Assembly (NCBI RefSeq): GCF_000498395.2
Contig: NZ_CP010979.1
Location: forward strand, 5,853,501-5,917,500
Direction of reading: 5' to 3'
DNA length: 64,000 bases
Origin: Pseudomonas putida S13.1.2
Lineage (GTDB): Bacteria > Pseudomonadota > Gammaproteobacteria > Pseudomonadales > Pseudomonadaceae
Made by a program: the position numbers and the translations under genes. The notes under the pieces are model-generated. The model saw nothing but the letters and a program-made list of their open reading frames with translations. It was not told the origin of the DNA and did no database searches. This document shows, piece by piece, positions 31,385 through 39,512 of the stretch (the first letter of the stretch is position 1; each line of letters opens with the position of its first letter).

Positions 31385-33049
31385 TCACCCGCGGTGACGG
31401 CCGCGGAAGTAGTTGATCAGGCCTTGGGTGGAGCCGTCTTCGGCGCTGTCTTCCAGGGTGCCGACCAGGCGTTGGTAAACACCCTTGCCCAGCTCTTTGC
31501 CCAGTTCCACGCCCCACTGGTCAAAGGCGTTGATGCCCCAGATCACGCTCTGCACGAACACTTTGTGCTCGTACATCGCCACCAGTGCGCCCAGGCGACG
31601 TGGGCTGATGCGCTCCACTACCAGGGTGTTGCTCGGGCGGTTGCCCGGGATCACCTTGTGCGGGGCCAGCTTCTCGATGTCCGCTTCGTTCAGGCCTTTG
31701 CCGCGCAGTTCGGCCTCGGCTTCTTCACGTGTCTTGCCCTGCATCAGCGCCTGGCTTTGCGACAGGCAGTTGGCGTACAACCACTGGTGATGGTCGGCCA
31801 CCGGGTTGAAGCTCACCACCGGCACGATGAAGTCGGCCGGAATCAGCTGGGTGCCCTGGTGCAACAACTGGTGGTAGGCATGCTGGCCGTTACAGCCAAC
31901 CCCGCCCCAGATCACCGGGCCGGTATCAGTCTTCACCGGGGTGCCGTCCTGCAGCACGCTCTTGCCGTTGGATTCCATGTCCAGCTGCTGCAGGTGCTTG
32001 GTGATGTTGCGCAGGTAGTGGTCGTACGGCAGGATCGCGTGGCTGTTCGCGCCCCAGAAGTTGCCATACCACACACCCAGCAGGGCCAGCAGCACCGGCA
32101 TGTTCTTGTCGAACGGCGCGGTCTGGAAGTGCTGGTCCATGGTGTGGGCACCTGACAGCAGTTCCTTGAAGTTGGCTGTGCCGATGGCCAGGGCGATGGG
32201 CAGGCCGATGGCCGACCACAGCGAATAGCGCCCGCCGACCCAGTCCCACATGGGGAAGATGTTTTCTTCGCGAATGCCGAAGGCCACGGCGGCGGCCTTG
32301 TTGCTGGAAACCGCGATGAAATGGCGGTACAGCTCGGCTTCCGAGCCGCCCTGGGCCAGGTACCAGGTGCGCGCGGCCATGGCGTTTTTCAGGGTCTCGA
32401 GGGTGTTGAACGACTTCGACGAGACGATGAACAGGGTGGTTTCGGCGCGCAGGTTGGCCGAAAGCTCGTGGAACTCACTGCCGTCGATGTTCGCCAGGTA
32501 GTGGCAGCGTACGCCGCGCTGGGCGTAGGGCAGCAGCGCCTCGGAAACCAGCTCGGGGCCAAGGAACGAGCCACCGATGCCGATGTTGACCACGTCGGTG
32601 ATCGGCTTTTCGCTGTAACCGCGCCACAGGCCGTCGTGGATGCGGCCGACCAGTTCGGTGATCTGGTTGAGTACCTTGTGTACTTCCGGCATGACGTTCA
32701 CGCCGTTGACGCTGAGCTTGTCGCCCACCGGCCGGCGCAGGGCGGTGTGCAGCACCGGGCGGCCTTCGGAGGCGTTGATGATTTCGCCGTTGAACATCGA
32801 CTTGATGGCGTCCTGCAGGCCCACTTCGTTGGCCAGGTTCACCAGCAGGTCGCGGCTTTGTTCGGTGATCAGGTTTTTCGAGTAGTCGAGGAACAGGCCG
32901 CAGCAGCTCAGGGAGAACTGGTCGAAGCGTTGGGCATCGGCGGCGAAGGCTTCGCGCATGCTGAAGCCTTGCATGGCGTCGCGGTGTTGCTGAAGCGCCT
33001 GCCAGGCGGGCAGGGCCGTCACATCGTGGGGAGTACGGTAATACGCCAT
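31385..33049 (-). CDS. pgi: Glucose-6-phosphate isomerase
   Basis: Interconverts glucose-6-P and fructose-6-P; in pseudomonads it mainly serves gluconeogenesis and the cyclic Entner-Doudoroff route. 554 residues with the sugar isomerase signatures NIGIGGSFLGPELV, WVGGRYSLWSAIG (PGI signature 1), SNGKSVLQDG, GGVGCNGQHAYHQLLHQG and the C-terminal INAFDQWGVELGKELG. Start ATG 33049, MAYYRTPHDVTALPAW. Flanked on both sides by REP pairs. Confidence 0.97.
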   Translation of the reverse strand: MAYYRTPHDVTALPAWQALQQHRDAMQGFSMREAFAADAQRFDQFSLSCCGLFLDYSKNLITEQSRDLLVNLANEVGLQDAIKSMFNGEIINASEGRPVLHTALRRPVGDKLSVNGVNVMPEVHKVLNQITELVGRIHDGLWRGYSEKPITDVVNIGIGGSFLGPELVSEALLPYAQRGVRCHYLANIDGSEFHELSANLRAETTLFIVSSKSFNTLETLKNAMAARTWYLAQGGSEAELYRHFIAVSSNKAAAVAFGIREENIFPMWDWVGGRYSLWSAIGLPIALAIGTANFKELLSGAHTMDQHFQTAPFDKNMPVLLALLGVWYGNFWGANSHAILPYDHYLRNITKHLQQLDMESNGKSVLQDGTPVKTDTGPVIWGGVGCNGQHAYHQLLHQGTQLIPADFIVPVVSFNPVADHHQWLYANCLSQSQALMQGKTREEAEAELRGKGLNEADIEKLAPHKVIPGNRPSNTLVVERISPRRLGALVAMYEHKVFVQSVIWGINAFDQWGVELGKELGKGVYQRLVGTLEDSAEDGSTQGLINYFRGRHRG

Positions 33050-33182
33050 TGCGCGGGGTTCCCTTGGTGCGTGGTGATGCCTTGGACACGGCAGTCATTG
33101 CCGGGTTCAGGCTGGCATCATTATAGGCAAAGGCCACGCACTGGGAATGGGTATGGCAGGGTGATTTTGGGGGCGCTTTGCG

Positions 33183-33276
33183 CCCCATTCGCGGGGCAAG
33201 CCCGCTCCCACACGGGATGTGAGTTTCCTGGGGATAGTGCAGAGCCTGTGGGAGCGGGCTTGTCCCGCGAATGGGC
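33183..33276. repeat. Inverted pair of P. putida REP elements
   Basis: GCCCCATTCGCGGGGCAAGC...CTCCCACA and CCTGTGGGAGCGGGCTTGTC...GCGAATGGGC, a variant unit whose outer arm is CCATTCGCGGGG instead of CTCTTCGCGGG. Lies between panC and pgi. Confidence 0.88.
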
Positions 33277-33296
33277 TGCATAGCAGCCCCAAGCCG

Positions 33297-34160
33297 TTAT
33301 GCGGTCTTATCTTCCACATGCAGGTAAAGGTTGTCGATCAACCGCGTGTTACCCAGGTAAGCCGCCGCAATCACCACCAGGTCGCGGTCATCGATAACGG
33401 CCGGGCGCAGGCTCACGGCATGGCGCACTTCCAGATAATCCGTGCGCAACCCCGCCGCACTCAACTGCGCCTGCCCATCAGCGACCAACGCGGCAAAATC
33501 CCGTTGGCCACGGCCGATGGCCGCTGCAATGTGCTGCAACGTACGGTACAACACCGGCGCAGTGACACGCTGCTCCGGCGTGAGGTAGCCATTGCGCGAC
33601 GACAGCGCCAAGCCATCTTCGGCACGCACTGTGGGCTCGCCAATGATCTGCACCGGCATGTTCAGGTCGCGCACCATGGCGCGGATCACCGCCAGTTGCT
33701 GGAAGTCCTTTTCACCGAACACCGCAAGGTCGGGCTGGACCATGTTGAACAGCTTGCTGACCACGGTGGCCACACCTTCGAAATGCCCCGGCCGGCTGGC
33801 GCCGCACAGGCCTTCGGAAAGGTGGGGCACGCTGACGCGGGTTTGCACGCCCATGCCGTCGGGGTACATCTCTTCCACAGTGGGCGCGAACAGCAGGTTG
33901 CAGCCGGCCTGCAGCAGGCGCTCCTGGTCTGCGGCCAGGGTGCGCGGGTACTTGTCGAGGTCTTCGTTGGCGCCGAACTGCAGCGGGTTGACGAAGATGC
34001 TGGCTACCACGAAATCGGCGCGCTGCGCAGCCTTGGTCACCAGGGCCGCGTGGCCGCTGTGCAGGTTGCCCATGGTCGGCACGAAGCCGATGCGCTTGCC
34101 TTCACCGCGAGCGCGGGCGACGGCGGCGCGCAACTCGCGGACGGTCTTGACTGTATTCAT
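33297..34160 (-). CDS. panC: Pantothenate synthetase
   Basis: ATP-dependent ligation of pantoate and beta-alanine, last step of vitamin B5 synthesis. 287 residues with the HIGH-like GFVPTMGNLHSGHAALV, the pantoate-binding VVSKLFNMVQPDLAVFGEKD and FQQLAVIRAM, and the KMSKS-like LALSSRNGYL. Its ATG at 34160 overlaps the panB stop by 4 bp (ATGA), so the pair is translationally coupled. Confidence 0.97.
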   Translation of the reverse strand: MNTVKTVRELRAAVARARGEGKRIGFVPTMGNLHSGHAALVTKAAQRADFVVASIFVNPLQFGANEDLDKYPRTLAADQERLLQAGCNLLFAPTVEEMYPDGMGVQTRVSVPHLSEGLCGASRPGHFEGVATVVSKLFNMVQPDLAVFGEKDFQQLAVIRAMVRDLNMPVQIIGEPTVRAEDGLALSSRNGYLTPEQRVTAPVLYRTLQHIAAAIGRGQRDFAALVADGQAQLSAAGLRTDYLEVRHAVSLRPAVIDDRDLVVIAAAYLGNTRLIDNLYLHVEDKTA

Positions 34161-34957
34161 GCACTGAACCCGTGTTCGCTACCTGGGAAGCTGACTTGCT
34201 TGACCGCCTCGACGTAAGCGACGAGGGCGCTGTGGATATCGGGCTGGCCTTGCATGAAGTTCTTCACGAACTTCGGCACCCGGCCGGTCAGCGACAGGCC
34301 GAGCATGTCGTGCAGTACCAGCACCTGGCCATCGGTGGCGCTGCCGGCGCCTATGCCGATCACCGGAATGCCCACGGCATTGGTGATTTCTGCCGCCAGT
34401 TCGCTGGGCACGCATTCGAGCAGCAGCATGGCCGCACCGGCCTGTTCCAGGGCGATGGCGTCGGCGCGCATCTGCCGGGCCTGGGCTTCCTGGCGGCCTT
34501 GCACCTTGTAGCCGCCCAGCACGTTGACAGTCTGCGGCGTCAGCCCCATGTGCGCGCACACCGGCACGCCGCGCTCAGCCAGCAGACGGATGGTTTCGGC
34601 CAGCCACGCAGCGCCTTCGATCTTGACCATGTGGGCACCGGCTTGCATCAGCGTGGCGCTGTTGGCAAAGGCTTGCTCCGGGGTGGCGTGTGCCATGAAG
34701 GGCAGGTCGGCCAGGATCAGCGCGCCGTCATTGCCGCGTTTGACACTGGCGGTGTGGTAGGCCATGTCCGCCGTGGTCACCGGCAGGGTGCTGTCGTGGC
34801 CCTGCAGGACCATCCCCAGCGAGTCGCCCACCAGCAACACTTCAATGCCGGCCTGGCTGGCGGCCTTGGCGAAGGTCGCGTCGTAGCAGGTCAGCATGGT
34901 GATTTTTTCACCCTTGGCCTTGAGGCCATTGAGGGTGGTAAGGGTTACTTCAGGCAT
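34157..34957 (-). CDS. panB: 3-methyl-2-oxobutanoate hydroxymethyltransferase
   Basis: Makes ketopantoate from 2-oxoisovalerate and methylene-tetrahydrofolate. From ATG 34957 (GAGG upstream; MPEVTLTTLNGLKAKGEKI) it has 266 residues. Mg-binding and substrate segments are VGDSLGMVLQGHDSTLPVT, KIEGAAWLAETI, AHMGLTPQTVN and IGIGAGSATDGQVLVLHD. A further in-frame start at 34999 is not supported. The 262-bp space up to folK holds a CACCCTG...CAGGGTG dyad (about 35143-35174) and probably the panBC promoter. Confidence 0.97.
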   Translation of the reverse strand: MPEVTLTTLNGLKAKGEKITMLTCYDATFAKAASQAGIEVLLVGDSLGMVLQGHDSTLPVTTADMAYHTASVKRGNDGALILADLPFMAHATPEQAFANSATLMQAGAHMVKIEGAAWLAETIRLLAERGVPVCAHMGLTPQTVNVLGGYKVQGRQEAQARQMRADAIALEQAGAAMLLLECVPSELAAEITNAVGIPVIGIGAGSATDGQVLVLHDMLGLSLTGRVPKFVKNFMQGQPDIHSALVAYVEAVKQVSFPGSEHGFSA

Positions 34958-35219
34958 GTCGGAAAATCCTCGTTCAGGCGCTGTAAAAAACGACTGCATT
35001 CAACGCGTGTAGTCATCTTCCGGAGCGGCACATCATCGCGCGTGATGTTCGGGCACAGGTCCGTCCGGGCCTAAATACGGGTATGCGGCACTTTGGTGCC
35101 ACACGGGACGCCTATAGTCGTGAGCGAGGTGGGGGAAGTCAATCACCCTGTTACCGCATTGTTACGATCAGGGTGTTACTGGCGTTACCGTGCCAGGGGG
35201 CAAGGCTGGAGCGCCCGGT

Positions 35220-35699
35220 TTACAGGCGCTCAAGGCCGACGAACGGGCAGTCGTCGAGCAATTGCGCAAGGGCGCGGCCATCTGCCAGGTGGAAATCGTC
35301 TGGCACCAGTTCGGCCAGTGGGTACAGCACGAAAGGCCGGGCATGCATGTGGTAATGCGGCACTTTCAGGCGTGGCTCGTCGAGTACCTGGTCACCGAAC
35401 AGCAGGATGTCCAGGTCCAGCGTGCGCGGGCCCCAGCGTTCCTTGCGCACGCGGCCCTGGCCGTTCTCGATGGCTTGCAGCGCATCGAGCAGCGCCAGTG
35501 GCGGCAATGCGGTGTCCAGGGCGGCGACAGCGTTGGTGTAACGCGGTTGGCCGGGCAGCAGCGAATCGCTGGTGTACAGGGCCGAAGCCGCCACCAGGCG
35601 CGTGCCCTGCACCTGGTCAAGCGCCTGCAAGGCACTGCGCAGTTGTTCGGCAGGTGCGTCCAGGTTGCTGCCAAGGCCGACGTAGGCGCGAGTTTTCAC
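35220..35699 (-). CDS. folK: 2-amino-4-hydroxy-6-hydroxymethyldihydropteridine diphosphokinase
   Basis: Pyrophosphorylates the pterin that FolP uses. 159 residues with the HPPK signature RWGPRTLDLDILLFG, the N-terminal AYVGLGSNLDAPAEQL and RYTNAVAALDT. The start is the GTG at 35699, whose GTGA overlaps the pcnB stop, so translation is coupled to pcnB. pcnB-folK is also the E. coli pair. Confidence 0.97.
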   Translation of the reverse strand: MKTRAYVGLGSNLDAPAEQLRSALQALDQVQGTRLVAASALYTSDSLLPGQPRYTNAVAALDTALPPLALLDALQAIENGQGRVRKERWGPRTLDLDILLFGDQVLDEPRLKVPHYHMHARPFVLYPLAELVPDDFHLADGRALAQLLDDCPFVGLERL

Positions 35700-37084
35700 T
35701 CGGACGCCTCGTCACCACCGCGCTTGCGTTTGCTGGCGCTGCGTTTGCGTTTGCGCGGGCCAGCACCGGTGCCTTCGTCACGGCTGCCCAGTTCGCGAAT
35801 CATCTCGCGGCGCTCGCTGTCGTTGGCATCCTGGTAGTCGGTCCACCACTGGCCAAGATCGTCGGTATCTTCCCCGGCGCTTTCGCGCAGCAGCAAGAAG
35901 TCGTAACCGGCACGGAAGCGTGGGTTGTCCAGCAGCATGTCGGCGCGTTTGCCGCTGCGCCGTGGCAGGCGCTCCTGCATGTCCCAGATCTCGCGGATCG
36001 GCAGGGTGAAGCGCTTGGGGATGGCGATGCGCGCGCATTGCTCGGCGATCAGGTCGTGGGCCGCGCCGTTCATGGCCGGTATCGGCGGCACGCCCTGGTT
36101 CTGCAGGTGCAGCACACGGGCCGGCAGGGCTGGCCACAGCAGCGCGGCGAACAGGAACGCCGGGGTTACCGGTTTGCCCTGCTTTACGCGCAGGTCGGTG
36201 TTTTGCAAGGCCTGGCTGATCAGTGTGTGGGCGTAGGTCGGGCGCTCGTCCAGGGCGTGGGCACTGGCCGGGAACAACGGCTCGAACAGCTGCAGGTCGA
36301 CCAGCATCTCGAAGGCGATGGCGCCTTGGCCGGAGAGGAACAGCTTGAGGCTTTCCTCGAACAGGCGTGCCGGTGGAATCTCGCGCAGCAGCGGGGCCAG
36401 TTCGCGGATCGGCTGGACCGTGTGCTTTTCGATACCGAAGTCCAGCTTGGCGGCGAAACGCACCGCGCGCAGCATGCGCACAGGGTCTTCCTGGTAGCGG
36501 TGGGTCGGGTCGCCGATCAGCCGCAGCAGGCGGTTGCGCACATCGTGCACACCGTTTGCGTAATCGAGAACGCGCTCGCTGACCGGGTCGTAGTACAGGG
36601 CATTGATGGTGAAGTCGCGACGTTGCGCGTCTTCTTCCAAGGTGCCGTACACGTTGTCACGCAGGATGCGGCCACTGGAATTGTGCGACGAACGGTGGCT
36701 GTCGCCCTGGTCGTCTTCCGAGTGGGGAGCACGGAAGGTAGCAACTTCGATGATCTCACGGCCGAAATGCACGTGAACCAGCTTGAAGCGGCGACCAATG
36801 ATGCGCGCGTTACGGAACTCGGCACGGACCTGTTCGGGGGTGGCGCTGGTGGCGACGTCGAAGTCTTTCGGCGTGATGCCCAGCATCAGGTCGCGGACAC
36901 AGCCACCGACCAGGTAAGCCTGGTAGCCGGCGCTTTGCAGGCGTTCCACGATGTTCACCGCGTGACGGCTGAACTGGTGGCGCTGCAGCGAGTGCTGGCT
37001 CTTGTTGATCACCTCAGGCGTGGTGCGCCTGTGGTGCGGGCCCGGTACGGGCGGGCGGAAAGACTGGAACAGCTTCTTCAGCAT
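35696..37084 (-). CDS. pcnB: Poly(A) polymerase I
   Basis: Adds 3' poly(A) tails that expose RNA to decay. 462 residues from ATG 37084 (MLKKLFQSFRPPVPG); a GTG at 37093 is also possible and neither has a strong ribosome site. The nucleotidyltransferase core shows AYLVGGCVRDLMLGITPKD with the following FDVATSATPEQV carrying the metal-binding aspartates, RRDFTINALYYDP, and the tRNA-NT-like RLIGDPTHRYQEDPVRMLRAVRFA. The very basic tail (GPRKRKRSASKRKRGG) is typical of bacterial PAP. Lies downstream of crcZ. Confidence 0.96.
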   Translation of the reverse strand: MLKKLFQSFRPPVPGPHHRRTTPEVINKSQHSLQRHQFSRHAVNIVERLQSAGYQAYLVGGCVRDLMLGITPKDFDVATSATPEQVRAEFRNARIIGRRFKLVHVHFGREIIEVATFRAPHSEDDQGDSHRSSHNSSGRILRDNVYGTLEEDAQRRDFTINALYYDPVSERVLDYANGVHDVRNRLLRLIGDPTHRYQEDPVRMLRAVRFAAKLDFGIEKHTVQPIRELAPLLREIPPARLFEESLKLFLSGQGAIAFEMLVDLQLFEPLFPASAHALDERPTYAHTLISQALQNTDLRVKQGKPVTPAFLFAALLWPALPARVLHLQNQGVPPIPAMNGAAHDLIAEQCARIAIPKRFTLPIREIWDMQERLPRRSGKRADMLLDNPRFRAGYDFLLLRESAGEDTDDLGQWWTDYQDANDSERREMIRELGSRDEGTGAGPRKRKRSASKRKRGGDEASE

Positions 37085-37209
37085 GGGATGCACTGTGTGA
37101 AGGAATGTTCGGCCAAGAATAGGAGAATGGCCGCATGATGGGCGGGGATTCTAGCATTTACTCGGGGAATGGTGTAGGCGGGTAGCAGGATGCCTGCCAG
37201 AAGGGTAGA

Positions 37210-37580
37210 AACGACAAGGGGAGCCTAAGCTCCCCAAGAAGTCGTTGCGTGCTCTTATTATTTTTTTGCTGGGCTTTTTGTTTTTGTTGAGTGCCCTGTC
37301 CACAAATCTCGAAGCTTGTGAACGACCCCCAATCCAGGGGTTAAGAGCAAACGGATTGCTTTGGCCGCTGATGTCACGTTGATCTGTCGATCCAACCAGT
37401 TCAGGCGCTGCTTTTTAGTGCAGTTTTTGTTGTTCTCTGCCTGGTCGTGGGGCAAGCCCCAAACACGCATCCTCTCCAAAAGAATCAGTTAGCTGCGCCT
37501 CCGCCGTCTTGTTTTTATTGTGCGTGAGCCGTTTCGTCTTGTTCTTATTTTAGGTTGCAGTGCTTGTTATTGTTTTTGTA
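37210..37580 (-). ncRNA. crcZ: CrcZ small RNA, Hfq/Crc-sequestering regulator
   Basis: Between cbrB and pcnB on the reverse strand, the known crcZ position. From the predicted sigma-54 start (about 37580) to the terminator is about 370 nt, close to the P. putida CrcZ size I recall. It contains six A-rich AAnAAnAA-type clusters that bind Hfq (about 37564-37578, 37538-37552, 37509-37520, 37422-37437, 37273-37288 and 37256-37268). CrcZ soaks up Hfq/Crc and so lifts carbon catabolite repression when CbrAB is active. A 73-codon open frame (37258-37479) inside it is probably incidental. Ends are predicted, not mapped. Confidence 0.9.
37218..37235 (-). terminator. Terminator of crcZ
   Basis: On the reverse strand GGGGAGC, loop TTAG, GCTCCCC, then TTGTCGTTTC; outer bases ACGAC/GTCGT can extend the stem. 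The T-tract is imperfect, but the position about 345 nt from the predicted start fits the CrcZ 3' end. Confidence 0.75.
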
Positions 37581-37590
37581 CTAAGCATAT

Positions 37591-37606
37591 AGCAGGTGCC
37601 GTGCCA
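37591..37606 (-). promoter_or_regulatory. Sigma-54 (RpoN) promoter of crcZ
   Basis: Reverse strand TGGCACGGCACCTGCT matches the -24/-12 consensus TGGCAC-N5-TTGCW with one change (C for the first T of TTGC). The GC at 37593-37592 places the start near 37580, just ahead of the first A-rich cluster. Confidence 0.85.
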
Positions 37607-37682
37607 ACTTTTGCAAACCCAGTAAAATCAAGGGGTTGAGCGGTTTTGGCAAAATTCTGCGGGCTGAAATCGGGGCGATTTC

Positions 37683-37755
37683 GTTACCGTACGCCTCGGG
37701 AACTGTTACGGCGGAAAGGTTGGGTAACAGATTTTTGTGGGAACTGATGTGTTAC
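37683..37755 (-). promoter_or_regulatory. CbrB upstream activating sites for crcZ
   Basis: TGTTAC (37704-37709) and GTAACA (37724-37729) form an inverted repeat with a 14-bp spacer; further half sites are GTTACC (37683-37688) and TGTTAC (37750-37755). They lie about 100-175 bp upstream of the predicted crcZ start, the usual distance for an NtrC-type activator. TGTTAC/GTAACA repeats are the reported CbrB recognition pattern. Confidence 0.75.
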
Positions 37756-37798
37756 CTGGGGTGTTTCCGGGCCAGATGTGTTCGCCACACCCCGTTCA

Positions 37799-38039
37799 GC
37801 GCCTGTGAGATCGAGCGCCGCCCGCGCGGCGCATCGCCGGCAAGCCAGCTCCCACATTTGTTTCGGGCCAGTTATACCTGTGCCATTGGCGCGCGGCCCC
37901 CTTGGAGCTCGACGCGATATCGAAGGGGGACAAACAAGGGACCGTGCGCCAATGGCTCAGGATTGATTGGCCCGAAACAGATGTGGGAGCTGGCTTGCCG
38001 GCGATGCGCCGCGCGGGCGGCGCTCGATCTCCCAGGCGC
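37799..38039. repeat. MITE-like long inverted repeat, copy 1
   Basis: Starts GCGCCTGTGAGATCGAGCGC and ends with the complement GCGCTCGATCTCCCAGGCGC; the arms (about 75-100 bp each) match with few changes and include the general Pseudomonas REP core GCCGGCAAGCCAGCTCCCAC. GATATC lies at the exact centre (37916-37921). It has no open frame with recognisable product and no clear target-site duplication. It sits between the cbrB stop (27 bp away) and the CbrB sites of crcZ. A second copy is at 62719-62987. Confidence 0.85.
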
Positions 38040-38065
38040 CGCACTTGCTGCGGCGAACCCTGGAA

Positions 38066-39508
38066 TTACTCGCTGGTAGCGTTGCTCTTGCGCCGTGGAA
38101 TGCCCAGGCGCTGGCGGCGTTCCCACAGGCACTTGCGGCTGACGCCAAGCTTGCGTGCCAGTTCGGTCTCGGTCATGTGGTCCTGGTGCTCGAGCACGAA
38201 GTGCTGGAAGTAGTCTTCCAGTGACAGGTCCTCGGTCGGCTCATGGCTGGCATTGGCAGCACTGGCCACCACCAGGGCGCTGTTGAGGATTTCGTCCTCT
38301 TCCAGGTCGCTCAGCTCGATGTCGATGCCCAGCAGTTCGGCAGAAATTTCTGCGCTCTCGCTGAGGATCACCGCGCGCTCTACGGCGTTTTCCAGCTCCC
38401 GCACGTTACCCGGCCAGCTGTAATGACGAATGGCTTGCTCGGCTTCGGCCGAGAAGTGCAGGTCGTCGCGGCCGATACGCGCGCTCTGGCGCGCCAGGAA
38501 GGCACTGGCGATTTCGTTGACGTCGCTGCCGCGCTCGCGCAGGGCAGGCAGTTTCAGGGCGATCACGTGCAAGCGATAGTAAAGGTCTTCGCGGAACTGG
38601 CCGGCCTTGGCCAGGTTTTTGAGGTCGCGGTGGGTCGCGGCGATCAGGCGCACATCGACCTTTTGCGATTGCACCGAACCCACCCGGCGAATCTCGCCTT
38701 CCTGCAGCACGCGCAGCAGGCGGGCCTGGGCTTCCAGCGGCAGCTCGCCGATTTCGTCGAGGAACAGCGTGCCACCGTCGGCGGCTTCTACCAGGCCTGC
38801 ACGCCCGGCGCTGGCGCCAGTGAACGCGCCCTTCTCGTGGCCGAACAGTTCGGACTCGATCAGTGTCTCGGGGATGGCTGCGCAGTTCACCGAGATCATC
38901 GGTGCCTTGGCTCGGCGCGACAAGTTGTGCAGGGCGCGGGCCACCAGCTCTTTACCGGTACCCGACTCGCCCTGGATCAGCACGTTGGAGTCGGTGGGCG
39001 CCACCTTGCGGATCTTGCTGTACATGTCCTGCATCGGCGGGCACGAGCCGATGATGCCGATTTCGCCATTGGCCGCAGCCGCGCTGCCTTTGTCGGCCGG
39101 GGCGGCCTTGCCATTGGCGGCGCGTGGTTCGGCCGCCGGGGCCGGGGCCGGGGCGTTCTGCCGGTCGCGCAGGATACGCGCCACGGCCTGCAGCATCTCG
39201 TCGTGGTCGAAAGGCTTGGCGATGTAGTCCACCGCGCCCATTTTCATCGAGTCCACTGCCGAGCGCAGGCTGGCGTAGCTGGTCATGATCAGCACCGGAG
39301 TGCCCTGGCCGAGCTTGATCAGCTCGGTGCCAGGTGCGCCTGGCAAGCGCAGGTCGCTGACGATCAGGTCGAAGGTGGCAATGCTGAAGCGTTCCTGGGC
39401 TTCCTGCACCGAGCCGGCTTCGCTGACCTGGTACTGGTTCCGCTCGAGCAGGCGACGCAAGGCCGAGCGGATGATGGTTTCGTCTTCGACGATCAGAATG
39501 TGCGGCAT
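38066..39508 (-). CDS. cbrB: Sigma-54-dependent response regulator CbrB
   Basis: NtrC-family activator of carbon/nitrogen utilisation genes and of crcZ. 480 residues: receiver domain with phosphoacceptor Asp52 (VSDLRLPG) and Lys in YIAKPFDHDE; an Ala/Pro linker (about 122-150); AAA+ domain with Walker A GESGTGKE, the sigma-54 contact loop GAFTGA and Walker B GGTLFLDEIGEL; C-terminal Fis-type helix-turn-helix MTETELARKLGVSRKCLWER. ATG 39508 lies 4 bp after the cbrA stop, one operon. Confidence 0.97.
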   Translation of the reverse strand: MPHILIVEDETIIRSALRRLLERNQYQVSEAGSVQEAQERFSIATFDLIVSDLRLPGAPGTELIKLGQGTPVLIMTSYASLRSAVDSMKMGAVDYIAKPFDHDEMLQAVARILRDRQNAPAPAPAAEPRAANGKAAPADKGSAAAANGEIGIIGSCPPMQDMYSKIRKVAPTDSNVLIQGESGTGKELVARALHNLSRRAKAPMISVNCAAIPETLIESELFGHEKGAFTGASAGRAGLVEAADGGTLFLDEIGELPLEAQARLLRVLQEGEIRRVGSVQSQKVDVRLIAATHRDLKNLAKAGQFREDLYYRLHVIALKLPALRERGSDVNEIASAFLARQSARIGRDDLHFSAEAEQAIRHYSWPGNVRELENAVERAVILSESAEISAELLGIDIELSDLEEDEILNSALVVASAANASHEPTEDLSLEDYFQHFVLEHQDHMTETELARKLGVSRKCLWERRQRLGIPRRKSNATSE

Positions 39509-39512
39509 TGAT

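Noticed and set aside
37258..37479. 73-codon reverse-strand open frame between cbrB and pcnB
   Set aside because: It lies wholly inside the crcZ RNA; although GGAGAGG precedes its ATG, the product has no family features and overlaps Hfq-binding A-rich motifs, so a protein is not supported.
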